Source: Isoetes taiwanensis
Taxonomy: Eukaryota > Streptophyta > Lycopodiopsida > Isoetales > Isoetaceae
Assembly (NCBI GenBank): GCA_021234155.1
Contig: JAJEKV010000039.1
Location: forward strand, 11,669,077-11,733,076
Direction: 5' to 3'
DNA: 64,000 nt
In this document: one piece after another, positions 33,452 through 45,400 of the stretch
Numbering within the stretch: the stretch's first letter is position 1
Layout: every line of letters begins with the position of its first letter
Translations under genes and position numbers: made by a program
Notes under the pieces: generated by a model
Told to the model about the DNA's origin: nothing
The model's database searches: none
The model's input: the letters and a program-made list of their open reading frames with translations, nothing else

Positions 33452-33700
33452 AATGGGACATTAGAAGTACAAGGTTCAAATCCTTGAAGACATACAGTCC
33501 AGTGTACAGTAGGTGTCATGCAGAGATAAGCAAGTGGGAAGCAGTGAGAGAATTTGCAACGTTGCATGCCTGTCTTGAGCACTCTGGCCTGTCAAAATTT
33601 GCAAATTGAAAATACGCATTGCAAATGCAAAGTCAGGTTATGGAGTTTGCTCGTCACGAGGACATGCACCTACAATTAGTGCCTATCATATGAAAGGCAC
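33452..33700. other. no gene; downstream of the PPR fragment
   Basis: A tRNA B-box-like GGTTCAAATCC at 33473-33483 has no A-box partner. The short open frame 33406-33609 overlaps the PPR remnant in another frame. Confidence 0.3.
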
Positions 33701-34700
33701 CATTACAATATTTTCTTGTCATTTTTTATGAGATTTATATATGTTTTTTTTGCCTTAATATATCTTCTATATTACCTACCTACTTATATAATAACCAATA
33801 ATAAAAGAAAAAGAAAAGCCAATAAAGTAGGAATTTTGGACACACAAACTTCTGCAAAAAATTGTCCTCTTCCTAATTAAATTTTCATCTTAGGTGAACT
33901 CTACATGGTTGAAATATATATATATTTTTTTAAAGAAAGTTTAGATGAAATTAATCAAATAATTATGTTTATATTTTAATTAAAAAAAATTGAATAATTT
34001 TTTTAATTAGTTTTCAATATATGTTTATTTCAACAATAATAAACTATTTAATATTTGTCATTAAACATGAACTTTATCTTTTAAATCTAACACTTTTTTA
34101 AATTATTTTTGAACTGCCAAGAATTTGTAAATTGTGAAATTCTCATATAATTTTAAGTCGATCACTTATCAAACTATTATATTTCATTTACAAATTATCC
34201 TGATTGCCAAATTTAAAATTATTATAAAATCACTAAAAATTTATATTCTTGAAATGTCTAATTCTAAATAGATTCACGTGAAAGTTAGTTTAGAAAGCAA
34301 TTTTATGTTTCTATAACAATTATACTTTAAATTTAAAGATAAAGTTATGTAATTGAAACTTGTAAAAATTAAAAGAATCACGAAGAATTAAACATGATAT
34401 ATAACCTTAAAATGATAACCCTGTCTATTATATCTGAATAAGTTCAGGTTTTATTGAATATGCCATACCTCTTACTTTTGATAGAAACATAATCTGTTGA
34501 GCTTTTGGCTATTTTGATTATATTATCTAATGGATCACTAAAAGTTTATTGTGTTTTATTGAAACATCATCTTTTGTTGGATTATACAATAGTTTGCTTA
34601 TTTTTGTTTAAAATTATGAAAAGTTCAATTTTTAGATTTTTTTTCCACATGAAAAGCAGAAAATTTTATTGCCTGTCCTCTGAAATATAGGGAGTGCTTT
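33701..34700. other. strongly AT-rich kilobase
   Basis: Clearly more AT-rich than the surroundings, with TTTTTTAAA, TATATATATAT and AATTAAAAAAAA runs and no coding signal. It could be a matrix-attachment-like region or an old degraded insertion. Confidence 0.5.
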
Positions 34701-35233
34701 GCAAATTCCCTCACTGGTGGGAAGGGCTAGAAAAAGAAGTCTTCAAAATCAAAACATTGATTCTTTGTTCAGATGGCATGTGTTCGCCCTAAATTGGGCG
34801 GTCCAGATTTAACTTGACGGTGCAGATAGCACAATTTTCTTCTCGTGCACTTTTTCCACGTTGGAGCAGGGCAAGGTCATGCAGATATGGTGGAGCAGGG
34901 GAAGGTCGTTGAGCAGGGCCATGGCAGGGTGCGGCCCTAATTTGCATGGCTGGAATTATAGCGTGAAGATTTTGCTTACTTTTTTTTGTCTTGGGTTTGA
35001 AAGGCGGAGAGGTTTGAACGGCCTGAGCATTTGCCTTCTACCCAGACTGAACTATTGCAACAGGTTGCCAAATCTTCCAGCAGAATATTTTGGGAATGCA
35101 ATTGGCCTCATTGATGTTCATGCCACCATAGATGAATTTGAGTTCAAAACGAGTGGATTTTGTAGCTGAAATAGAAGAAGCTGGAGAGCTCAATTCCAAC
35201 TCTACATCTCTTACAGTAAATTTTGACTGTGCT

Positions 35234-35461
35234 TGAATTTTTCCTCTTCGAGTTGCCTAATAGATAGAGTTCTCATTTGACACACGAAATTGGACAACAT
35301 TATATAAACATGGAAAAGCAACCTGCATGAAGGCCTTCTGGTTTTGTTTGAATTTGCCCTCTTCAAGGTGAATAGATGGAGTTCCTATTTGGCACACAAA
35401 GATGAACACCATCAGATGACTATGTAAACATGGAAAAGTATGGTGCATTAAGGCCTTTTGC
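35234..35461 (+). repeat. two-copy direct repeat, period 116 bp
   Basis: GAATTT(T/G)(T/C)CCTCTTC opens each copy (35234 and 35350), and AAACATGGAAAAG plus AAGGCCTTYTG closes each. The copies have diverged noticeably. Confidence 0.6.
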
Positions 35462-35547
35462 AGACTTTATGATCTGATGTTGCAGCTCGAGAAAAGATGC
35501 CATAGTTAAGAGCAGAGTTGGGCTTTTTTTCTGCTAAACTATTTTTT

Positions 35548-36839
35548 GCATGGACCTCTTTAATCGTGATAACATTTTCGGCAGGGATCTTGCTGAGTTG
35601 TATATGCTATAGTTGAAGCTTCCAACCCTGTAAAGAGCCACAACTTTAATATGGCTCCAACATCTCTGAGTTCTGCCCTTGAATATGGCTCCCAGTGCAT
35701 CACTTAATGTAGCACTTATTCCAATGCAGAAGAGAAGTTCCCGAGGCAGATAAATCCATTGCATCAAGTTTTGTCCATGAAAGTCAGGTTAGAAGAATCG
35801 ATTTTAATCATAACTGCAGTCTGCTACATGAAAATGATGAATGAATGTAGCATGTTTGTTCTAAATCTATTTTTCAAAGAGAGGAACATACATCGACTAC
35901 TACCTGATGGTGCTGCATATTTAATATGATCAGTAAGCTTATATGGATAGGGACCATAGTTTTTCAATTGTTGATTGTTCATTTGCTTTTGTTATCTTAT
36001 TGCAGCCAGTTTGTTTTCCCTTCTAATATTTATTCTCTGCAATAGAATAGAAGGCATGCCTTTGCATAAGAGTAGTTGGGCTTGATATTGTTATGTCATG
36101 CATGCAGGTCTACACTGCCGAAATGCAGAGATGAGCCCTATCCAAAGGAGTGCAAAGGAGCAGTGAAAGTTTTGAACTTATGTTTTATATCTGTTCTTAA
36201 GTGTGGCAGAATTAACAACTTGAGGTGTAGAATTAGCATGGACCTCTTTAATCATGATAACATTTCTGGCAGGGATCTTGCTGAGTTGTATATGCTGTAG
36301 TTGAAGCTTCCAACCCTGTAAAGAGCCACAGCTTTAATATGGCTCCAATATCTCTGAGTTCTGCCCTTGAATATGGCTCCCAGTGCATCACTTAATGTAG
36401 CACTTATTCCGACGCAGAAAAAAAGTTCCCGAGGCAGATAAATCCATTGCATCAAGTTCTCGCCATGAAAATCAGGTTAGAAGAATCGGTTTTAATCATA
36501 ACTGCAGTCTGCTACATGGAAATGGTGAATGAATGTAGCATGTTTGTTCTAAATCTATTTTTCAAAGAGAGGAATATACATCGACTACTGCCTGATGGTG
36601 CTACATATTTAATATGATCCATAAACTTATATGGATTGGGTCCATAGTTTCCAGTTATTGATTTTTTTGCATAAAAGTAGTTGGGCTTGAAATTGCTATG
36701 TCATGCATGCAGGTCTACACTTGCCGAAAATGCATAGATGAGCCCTGTCCAGTGCAAAGGAGCAGTGAAAGTTTTGAAGTTATATTTTATATCTGTGCTT
36801 AAGTGTGGCAGAATTAACAACTTGAGGTTTAGAATTAGC
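35548..36839 (+). repeat. two-copy tandem duplication, unit 688 bp
   Basis: Copy 1 is 35548-36235 and copy 2 is 36236-36839. Both begin GCATGGACCTCTTTAATC and end GAGGTKTAGAATTAGC. Copy 2 lacks about 84 bp near the middle, where copy 1 has GATTGTTCATTTGCTTTTG and following bases. The minus-strand frames 35534-35767 and 36252-36455 are the same sequence in the two copies and encode no known domain. Confidence 0.85.
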
Positions 36840-38689
36840 TGGTCGCAATTTCTTTGATTTCTTTGGCATCTATGTTCGAGTTTTAAATCTTGAAGAAGTG
36901 GCAAGTCATGGCAATGGAAATAGAGTAAGTCAGGGTTCAGTTGGAAAGTACTTTTCGGGCTATAACGTGATGAAAAGGTGACTTCGTCCATGCCATGTTT
37001 TGCAGTTTTCTTTGTTTTCATGCTGATGCCCATTTTCTTTAGTTTTATTTCATGAGTAAAGTTATTTTGAGTTGAAAAAATTCTGAATAACATAGGGCAG
37101 TTTTTATATGTTGGTGTGGTGCTCTGATATAACATTGAAAGCACATTCAACACCATCTAACTTCTATCATCTTTACAGGTAACGTGCATTCAAGATTGCA
37201 GTTTAATTAGGAGCACCATGGAAAGTGCAGCAGCTACAGGGTCAAAGCATGGAGGTGGGGGACACTTTTTGTGTCAGTGACACATGGTGCTTAATGGGTG
37301 CTTTCTGGGACTATTTCCTTTGTATTTTTGAAAAATATTTTTCTTTTATTTTTTTGATATTTTTCCCTCAAACGCATTCATATTATGCCTTGGAATACAA
37401 AATTTCAGCTTTATGGAGTTATAGAAAAAAAGATAAAAATAAGTAAAGTTTTCAGCATAAGGTGCTTAGGAGGTGCTTAAGTGGCGCAAAAATGCCCCCC
37501 AGCTCCATGCTTTGCCCCTAAAGCTGAGTGCATGATGGCCAGATACCACAAATAGTGATGTAATTTGTATTGCATGAACAATCGATGTATGGTGGTGTTG
37601 TAGTAAATATATTTATATGAACAATGCCTTCAAGTTTGCACATCCCAATATCAACACAATTCCAGCATATGGTGTGGACCTTAATCTTCTCTTTAATGTT
37701 TGGAGTTAAATATAATGACATAATGTACTATCACTTTGGCCTTTAAGAATAAGGACGACCCAAATATGTAGTAATAACAAATGCAATAAATGTAGTAATA
37801 ACTAATGCAATAACTAGCTTGAGAGAACTACCTTGAGAGAGAAATGACTCTCTGGAGAGGCCTTCCACTACCAAGAGAATGATAGGAAAGAGCCAGCCAT
37901 CTAATCCACATACAAATCCCAATTGTTTTTTCCAATTTGGATTTCTATGTGGACTGGATGTCTGGATTGGAGAGCTTTTCATTTACAGGTTTCCAACATT
38001 TATAGAACCAAAACATTGCCCAGCAACGCATATCTAGTTTTACATAAAACTATGATTTTTTGGTTTCGGATCCTTTTTTGGATTGGATAGCTTTATTGGC
38101 ATGATCTTCTAATTGTTAGATTTGATTTTTGGATTTGATAATTCCCTGCATTGAGCGACCCTTTTTAGACTAGTTCACTTTATTCCCCTAGCTCTAGTTC
38201 TAACCCGATTTCAACCCATAGGTCTCTCAGTCACCTTCTTCTCTTAACTTTTGTCCCAAGTTCAGCTTCATCGGGCTTGCCACAACAAATGTCACCTTCG
38301 CTTGTCTTCAAGAACATGGAATAAAATAAGGGCTAAGGTTAGCCAAATGCTATTTTCTAGCATTTTTGTCAAGAAAAATGACTAAAGTAAATGAAAACAA
38401 ATGGCCAAAAAAAGAAAATTTTAGCCCAATTTTTTGCCGACTAAGTGAGTTTCTAGATTGAATAGCCAAACCTCCACCTTTAGACAACTCCACCAGCGCA
38501 ACAATTAGCCAAACCTAAGAAAGAGTGGACTTGGAAAAATGGATGGATTAGCCTAGTAGCCGACACCAAGATATATAGAAACTTTAGGAAATCACCAAAG
38601 AACTTCTTGTTTCAAGCACGAAGTTGAAGTAGGAACTTATTGTTTCAGGTATGAAGTTGAATTATCAAAGGAAGGAAGGAAGGAAGGGA
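36840..38689. other. no gene recognised
   Basis: Several short frames are present, none with a domain signature. Near 37770-37815 the words GTAGTAATAAC and AATGCAATAA are repeated. A GGAAGGAAGGAAGGAAGGGA run lies at 38670-38689. Confidence 0.35.
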
Positions 38690-39232
38690 GCCACATCTAG
38701 AAGGAATTTTGCATTTTTTCTTTGAGCTTTGAATATGTGCGTATATGTTTATGTCTTAATTTATGTCTTTATTTTATTTTTATATTAAGGAAGGTATAAC
38801 AATGATTATAATAGTGACATTTATGCTACATTATGCGCCATTTATTTCTCTATATCGAATTACATTGTAATATCAATAAGTTCAATGTCTTTGTCCAAAG
38901 GCTTGGATCTTTTAAAATGAGGATAGTGTGATGGCTAATATTTGGCTCTACATTTTGTAAGGAGAGCCACATCTAGAAGGAACACTGCACTTTTTCTTTG
39001 AGCTTTGAACATGTTCGTATATGTTAATGTCTTAATTTATGTCTTTGCTTTATTTTTATTAAGGAAGTTATAATAATGATTATAATTGCGACATTTATGC
39101 TGCATTATGTGCCATTGATTTCTCGATATTGAATTAGATTTTAATAACAATAAGTTCAATCTCTTTGTCCAAAGGCTTGGATCTTTTAAAATGAGAATAG
39201 TGTGATGGCTAATATTGGACCCTACATTTTGT
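38690..39232 (+). repeat. two-copy tandem duplication, unit 276 bp
   Basis: Copies 38690-38965 and 38966-39232 both start GCCACATCTAGAAGGAA and share CCAAAGGCTTGGATCTTTTA and TAGTGTGATGGCTAATAT near their ends. They are non-coding. Confidence 0.85.
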
Positions 39233-39408
39233 GAATGTTTAGCCAAAGGCAAGAAACCATGATGGAGAAAAACTATTTAGGTTAGCCAAGTGTTAGAAAC
39301 TTCTAGCTCCAACTCGAAGGTAGTTTAGCTAAACCTATTTGGCTATACTAAAAATATAGGAGTAGTAATTTATTCCATGTTCAAGAAATGAATTGTTTGA
39401 GGTTTTCC

Positions 39409-39598
39409 AAGGTAAGGTTATCAGTTTGGCCGAGGCTGATAACCAAAAATGCGTGACCGAGGCTGTACGTCCGAGGCCCGAGGCCCGCTAGGGCCAAAGG
39501 CCGGGCCGAGGCCTTAGGTGCAAATATCTGGCCGAGGACGTACAACCGAGGCCACATATTTTTGGTTATCAGCCGAGGCAAAGACCGATAACCACCTT
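39409..39598. mobile_element. GC-rich foldback element
   Basis: The arms start AAGGTAAGGTTATCAG (39409) and, from the other end, AAGGTGGTTATCGG. They share CGAGGCTGATAACCAAAAAT or its near-copy and a GGTYGTACGTC inner part. The loop is GGCCCGAGGCCC-rich. There are no ORFs. It stands out from the AT-rich surroundings and resembles a MITE. A target duplication is not certain. Confidence 0.6.
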
Positions 39599-40844
39599 AT
39601 GGGGCTGATAACTAATTATCTCCTGGTATTGATAACTAGTTATCACTCCTAGGAGTTATAACTTAATTTTCGGACTCTCCCTTTACACTAGAGAGTCTGA
39701 TAAGGGGGGATAATGGTCTGTTGCATGATTCGGATATAATAAAATTAGGAAGATTCTAGTAGAATTTACAAGCCAACTATGGCAGAAAAGCGTCGGCCCT
39801 CCAAATTTACTTTCTTGGAGGCCTGATTCAGATCGTCTGGCCACTTTTGCAGTTTTACCGTGGCAATACGACAGTGACCAGGATCCCCTAACATTACTAT
39901 ACAAAAATTGTTATGTACCTTGGCCAATACATTGCCACTATACAAAAATTATTTTCTATCTAGGCAAATACATTGCCATTATACAAAAATGGGGCATGCT
40001 TTTCTCAGCAGAACACTCAAGTTTCCTTGCGAAATCATAAGGACCGAGTTAGTGTTCCGTTCTTGAACCTCTTACTTAGGAAACTAGCAAATATTTTTCT
40101 CTGGGCCATTTCTCGGAGCTCGTAACATACCAAGATCATAGTAACCATCAGATCATAATAGCCATCAGCTAAATATAGAGCAAAATGCAATCTAGGCTTT
40201 AATTATCAAATATTATTCTTAATTTGAAATATGCATAGCTACAATTTAGAAAGTTTGTAAGGTGGGTGCTAAATTACTCTAATATGGTTTTATGTTTTTG
40301 GAGAGTGCGGCTGAGTTGCCCCACTTTGCTTGGGGTTATTGTGTGCCCGTTTTTTCCTTTTTCATATTTAGTGCTTTGTATTTTGTTTGATAGTTTTTTG
40401 GGTTGCCCCTAAGGGGGCAAACCCTTGTTTATGTGGGTTTATAGCATATTTCAAGTATATGCCAGTATATACATGGGATATGCTAATGACTGCTAAAAAC
40501 CCACTGTTGGCGGTAAATGCTCGGTCATTTATGTTGCAGGGGAGCCCCTCTGGAAACCGGTTAACTTGTAGCTCCAGAACACTCCAAAATGCCGGAACAT
40601 CTGCAACAGATTGCTTGTTGTACCTGTTATAGGTCCTAAGACCCACCTTCCTCCATGGCGACTTCGAGTATGGTGACTCCAAGATATGGCAGCAGGGTAT
40701 TTGAGATAGCCGGACATGCCGGACCAGCAGGGTATTTGAGGCTTTTCTTCTGTCATGCCGCCGTAGCCGGGTAGGACATTCTGAGGGCTTGGAGTTGCAG
40801 CAATGGTAGAAGAGTGGACGTTCTGAGTGTCTGTGCAGGTACGG
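39599..40844. other. no gene recognised; repeat-like
   Basis: Palindromic words such as GATAACTAGTTATC follow the foldback. 40380-40840 has a leader-like character (TTTTTTGGGTTGCCCCTAAGG, then repeated GGACCAGCAGGGTATTTGAG-type words) and runs directly into the dispersed repeat M. The long minus-strand frame 40368-40901 shows no domain. Confidence 0.35.
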
Positions 40845-41655
40845 ATGTGCCAGAGTCTGAATAACCCCCACTCCATTGAGCTTCAAAACTCTGGCTTCCA
40901 TTGATGTGGGCTACCGATTTGAGCTATGAAGGCTCCCTGACTGAATGACGGAGCTTTCTGAACAGAGTAGATAAGTTTCTACTTTTTTCACCCTCTGTTT
41001 TTAGGCTTCAGTTCTTTATGGGCCTCCAGATCTGAGCTTTGCCATGATTTAATATACATTTTATTGGCAGCAGCTATATTCCTTTTTCATGTGAAATTTT
41101 ACTGGCATATCATGCCTTGGATGTTTTAGGGCTTCTATTTGGCAATGCTGATCCAGGCTTCAGATGCTGCATCCAGGCTTCAATGGTTGGTCGACTATGC
41201 TATATGAGCATTAGGAGGCTCTGGCCACTGAGAATGTGGAGTTGAATCACTGGAGGAAGGATGTTCTAAGTCTTGAATTTCTGATTGATACCTGAATCCC
41301 CATCTGGAACATCATTTATTTGTTGATGGCCATTTGCATGGATTCTCTGGACTTTAGTAAAAGTGCCAAATTAGCACATCTACAAGTTTTTATGAAGGGA
41401 GCAGCTAAATGGTCACTGATTGTGTAACTATATTGTGCCATAGCAGTGGAGCAAAGACAACAAAATGATAACAGGAGCGATCTATACCAGGTATTGTGCT
41501 TTAAGTTTTTCTTATGAATGAAAAGCTAAACCTTTGGCTTCTCTGAGGGTCTATATGAGAATCCATTTGCAAGCCACGCAATTTGCTCAACCTCCTGAAC
41601 TACCTAGGAGTTGTCTGGGGTAGGCAAGTAGGAAAATTTGTAATAATTTTGAATA
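40845..41655 (+). repeat. dispersed repeat M, copy 1 (811 bp)
   Basis: Nearly identical to 61539-62340, from ATGTGCCAGAGTCTGAATAA to AATTTGTAATAATTTTGAATA, with only a 9-bp difference near the end (GCTCAACCT present here). It is non-coding, with pyrimidine-rich and GCTTC-rich stretches. Flanks differ between copies, so the edges are real repeat boundaries. Confidence 0.85.
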
Positions 41656-42418
41656 GGGTAGAAGCACAATATAGTGTATCAAAAAAGTCTTAATTCGAAC
41701 TACTATAGTAGTTAGAAAAATAGTGGGAATGTCAGGTGGTATTTTGAATTTTCCGAAACTAACGGAGAGAGGGAGGGATCGGGACGAAATAGCAAGAATG
41801 GGAGGGAGGGAATTCTTTTGCTGCCGACTCTTCTGGCTCCGTCATTCAACGTCCCACCTCTGCCACACAGCTAAAACGGCATCAAGTTTTCTCCTCCATC
41901 TTTTCCCTCAGGTTGTTCTTCCGGCATCATGCACGTTCTTGTTCTTTTTCTTGTTCTAAATCTTATTCTATTGCATTAGCTTCGTCTTCTCCAGTCTTCA
42001 CACTAATGCTCTTTGTTTTAATCATCATAAGGCATAAAATTTGAAGCTGTTAATTCTCTAGTTAAATTTGCAGAGAAGAGGACTCGACCTAATTCATATT
42101 CTTTATATTGAGTGCTCAGATAAATTGAGTGACTTTGCGTGATCTTCTCTAAATTCTTACCATAACTATTAAGTATTTTTAGCATACCTCATGTAATTGA
42201 CTGAACATGCTTTGTGTAAGTGAATAATGTAGGTAATGCTGGGTCTTAATATTTTACATGCTGCTGAGTTCATCTTTCTAGGCAGGGAAAATATAGGATT
42301 GTAATAGCTCTTATGGACCAAAATCGTCTCTAGCCAATTGTTACAAAATATTTACATTTGATTCAAGCATTTCTTTAATTCTAGCCAATCTTTAAACTCT
42401 GTCTTAATATGTTTACAG
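41656..42418. other. possible 5' region of the second phosphatase-like gene
   Basis: A purine-rich stretch (GGAGAGAGGGAGGGATCGGG near 41765) is followed by a pyrimidine-rich one (TCTCCTCCATCTTTTCCCTCA near 41890). This is the texture of a plant transcription start and 5' UTR. No confident start codon lies here. Confidence 0.3.
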
Positions 42419-45400
42419 ATCTCATGGAAGAAGTACCAAACGATGCAATTCCAAATTTGAGCAGCAAAGGTTTGACCTTTAAGGAGTTATATAAATCAGA
42501 GGACACGAATGTTGATGAGAATGACATGCGAAAGATGTGGGGTCCAAAGGTAAATGGTAAGTCTTGTTATAGGTTCAGATTATTGAAGGAAAACAAGAAG
42601 GAAGAGTTTCTATCATTGTATACAAAAATACATGATCGTAAGAAGGTTTTAGGAGGGCAGGTGCCTCAAGCATTGGCAGTAGCATTTCTCTTACATTGCA
42701 ATGGCCGTGAAATAAACTGGATGAGCTTCTACAAGCATGCAAAGTCAGCTGCAAAGAGTAGAGCACTTTCAAACAATGATTATGAGGATGGGCTGGAAAA
42801 AGTTACAACAAATGTTGTTCCTCAGTTGACAATGTCTCCAATTGCGCCAGTGCTTGTTGATAAGCCCACTTCACAAATCTATGTTAGCTCTAATGTGACA
42901 TGTAAGACCCAGGTGAATGATGCCAATTACGCAAAAAAAATACCAGGTACTATTTGATTGCTGTTTTTATAGCGGACTTTAGTTGAGATGAGAGATGCAA
43001 ACTCTGCGATGCCATGGATGCTTTTATAAGCAAGGCTAGGTTCAAAGTATGTCCTTGTGAAATAAAAAAAATTGCGTTAAATACTATATGACGGTGAGCA
43101 AGCTTCAAAGCACTTACAGTCTGAGTTGCCTGAAGAAGTTTCCTAGATGCGATCAATGATACAAAATTCGTGGTAAAATGGACCGAGTGGTTTGGAAAAA
43201 TGCCAGACCCAGAAAGAACAATTTTATAAACTTAGCCCAATAGAACAACTAGGTGTGGAGACTTTATGGCATTGAAACTATAAACTGAGTACATGGGATT
43301 CGTGATGTGGAGCTTGATGCCAATAAGTACATGCTGGCCAACTTTTAAAGGCATAAATATAAGGAACAGAATTAATATACTCAATATTCATTTGAGTTGT
43401 GAGAAGTTGATGGCCACTATTTTTAATATTTTCTAACTTACTTGTGATTTGATGTGACTGCAGGACATATTGTTGAGAATAATAGCTTGCTTTGAAACTG
43501 GAGCATGCAATTGATGAGAGAAAGATTTGTGAAGTTCTGGATGCAAGCAACGAACATGTGTCAAAGAAATATATCAAAAGATTATAATACAATCTATATC
43601 TTAGACACCATACCCAATCTAAGGTGCTTCTCTTGATGTAGATGCACTCTAAATACGCATCCTCAAGCAACATCAGAGATCTATTAATTGTCCCTCTACT
43701 ATATACAAAGGCCTATGCAAGCATATCCGACCTCATTGAACTATATAACTCTAATGTACCATAACACAGACATAGGAAACATGAACAGTGGCTGATTCTA
43801 TATATGGAATTATACGCAGCTGTATCTGTAACTAAGGCCAATTCATCTAATCAAGCGATAAGCGCATTTAAACAATATATAACATGACTCTCTGTGTATT
43901 ATACAAAGTCTTATATAAGCTTATATAAACTGATTGAAGTGTGTATCTGATGCAACTGCGTGTTGCAAGACCTGTGAGTAGAGATTCTCTGACTACATTC
44001 AGCTTTCTTTGCTTCTTCTATCCCCATCTATCATGAAAATAGTCAAGAAAACAAGACGTGCAGCAATGAGTGCAGACACGACCGCAGTGAGTGTGGTCTT
44101 TAGGTTGCAGTGAGTGCAATAAGAAATCGAGATTTGAGCCAATAGCATACAAGAATGGACATAAGACAGCTCTGGTCCAAAAATTCCAGGTGTAATAGAC
44201 TAGATCTAAAAGAACATGCTTCCGCATTGTCTATGGTTCTAGCCCTACCCGTAGAATTAGACCAAGATAACTAAAGCATAAGACTCTCAGCCACCAAGAA
44301 TATTTGAAGCCCATACTAGAAGCTAGCTATTCTCTGCCTATATAGGAAAAAATGATGGTAGAAGCACAAAAGATCACCTCTTACACGATAAAAAATGATG
44401 CTTGGAGAAGTTCTGGAAGTAGCGGCTAAGCTCCATTGCATTCCCTATTGCAATAGATTCATAAGAACGGTGAGGCTACCCGAAGCAGAAGCAACACAAT
44501 TGGCGGCTCATCCAGCGAATTTTGCAGCAAAGAGGGTCTTCAAGCAGACGGGCAACTGCCGCCGCCGCCCTAAGAGTTAGGGCGCAACATTTTTTTGTAT
44601 CATAATGCCCAAATGATAACTCTCCCGACATCTTCACCTTTGAATTGAAACCTGACAGGCATATCCCACAGTCACACCCTCCATCTCTATGGTTGCCTAT
44701 CAATGCTATTCTGGGAAGGAACTCGCAAAGGACACAAAATCGGCCGTAGATAGGCTTGTCATTCATCACAGCAGCAGTATACATGTTTTAAGAATAGAGA
44801 GGGGTAGCCGACCATAGGAACAATATCAGGCTACCCCGAAAACAAAAGAAATGTGCACAGGCAGTATAGAAGGGTAATGGCGACAACTTCTCATCGGGAT
44901 AAAAAACCCCGCCCTTTCGGGTTTTCGAGGAAAACCCTAATGAGAAATGGTCGCCAGCAACCTTGAATGTGTTGCCTAGAGAACCGAAGAAGATGGGTCG
45001 ATGGCGAAGCCGAAAAAAGCAGGACCTCGGAAGATGGCGTAAAACCTGCAAGCAACACAAAGAACTCTAAAAAACACCCGTGAATGGTTAGAGAAATCAA
45101 ACATGTAGCAGAAAAAGAGAGCATCACCCAATAGGGTGGAGAACAGCATCACCCAACGGGTGGAGAACACTTATGTAAAAAGAAATATGCGTCACCCTCG
45201 AGGTGGAAATAAACAGCATCACCTGCAGGTGGAGATAGCATCACCCATAGGGTGGAGAAAAGCATCACCCAACGGGTGGATAACAATCATGTGAAAAGAA
45301 ATATGCGTCACCCTCGAGGTGGAAATAAACAACATCATCTGCAGGTGGAGAATAATGTGGCATAATGCCGAAAAAAGAAAAACATTATTAAAGAAAACAT

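Noticed and set aside
35534-36455. Pair of similar minus-strand ORFs as paralogous small genes
   Set aside because: They are the same stretch of a tandem duplication read twice. Similarity continues equally through clearly non-coding DNA.
40368-40901. Long minus-strand ORF as a gene
   Set aside because: It runs across the edge of repeat M and has no domain or plausible composition. It is probably chance openness in repetitive DNA.
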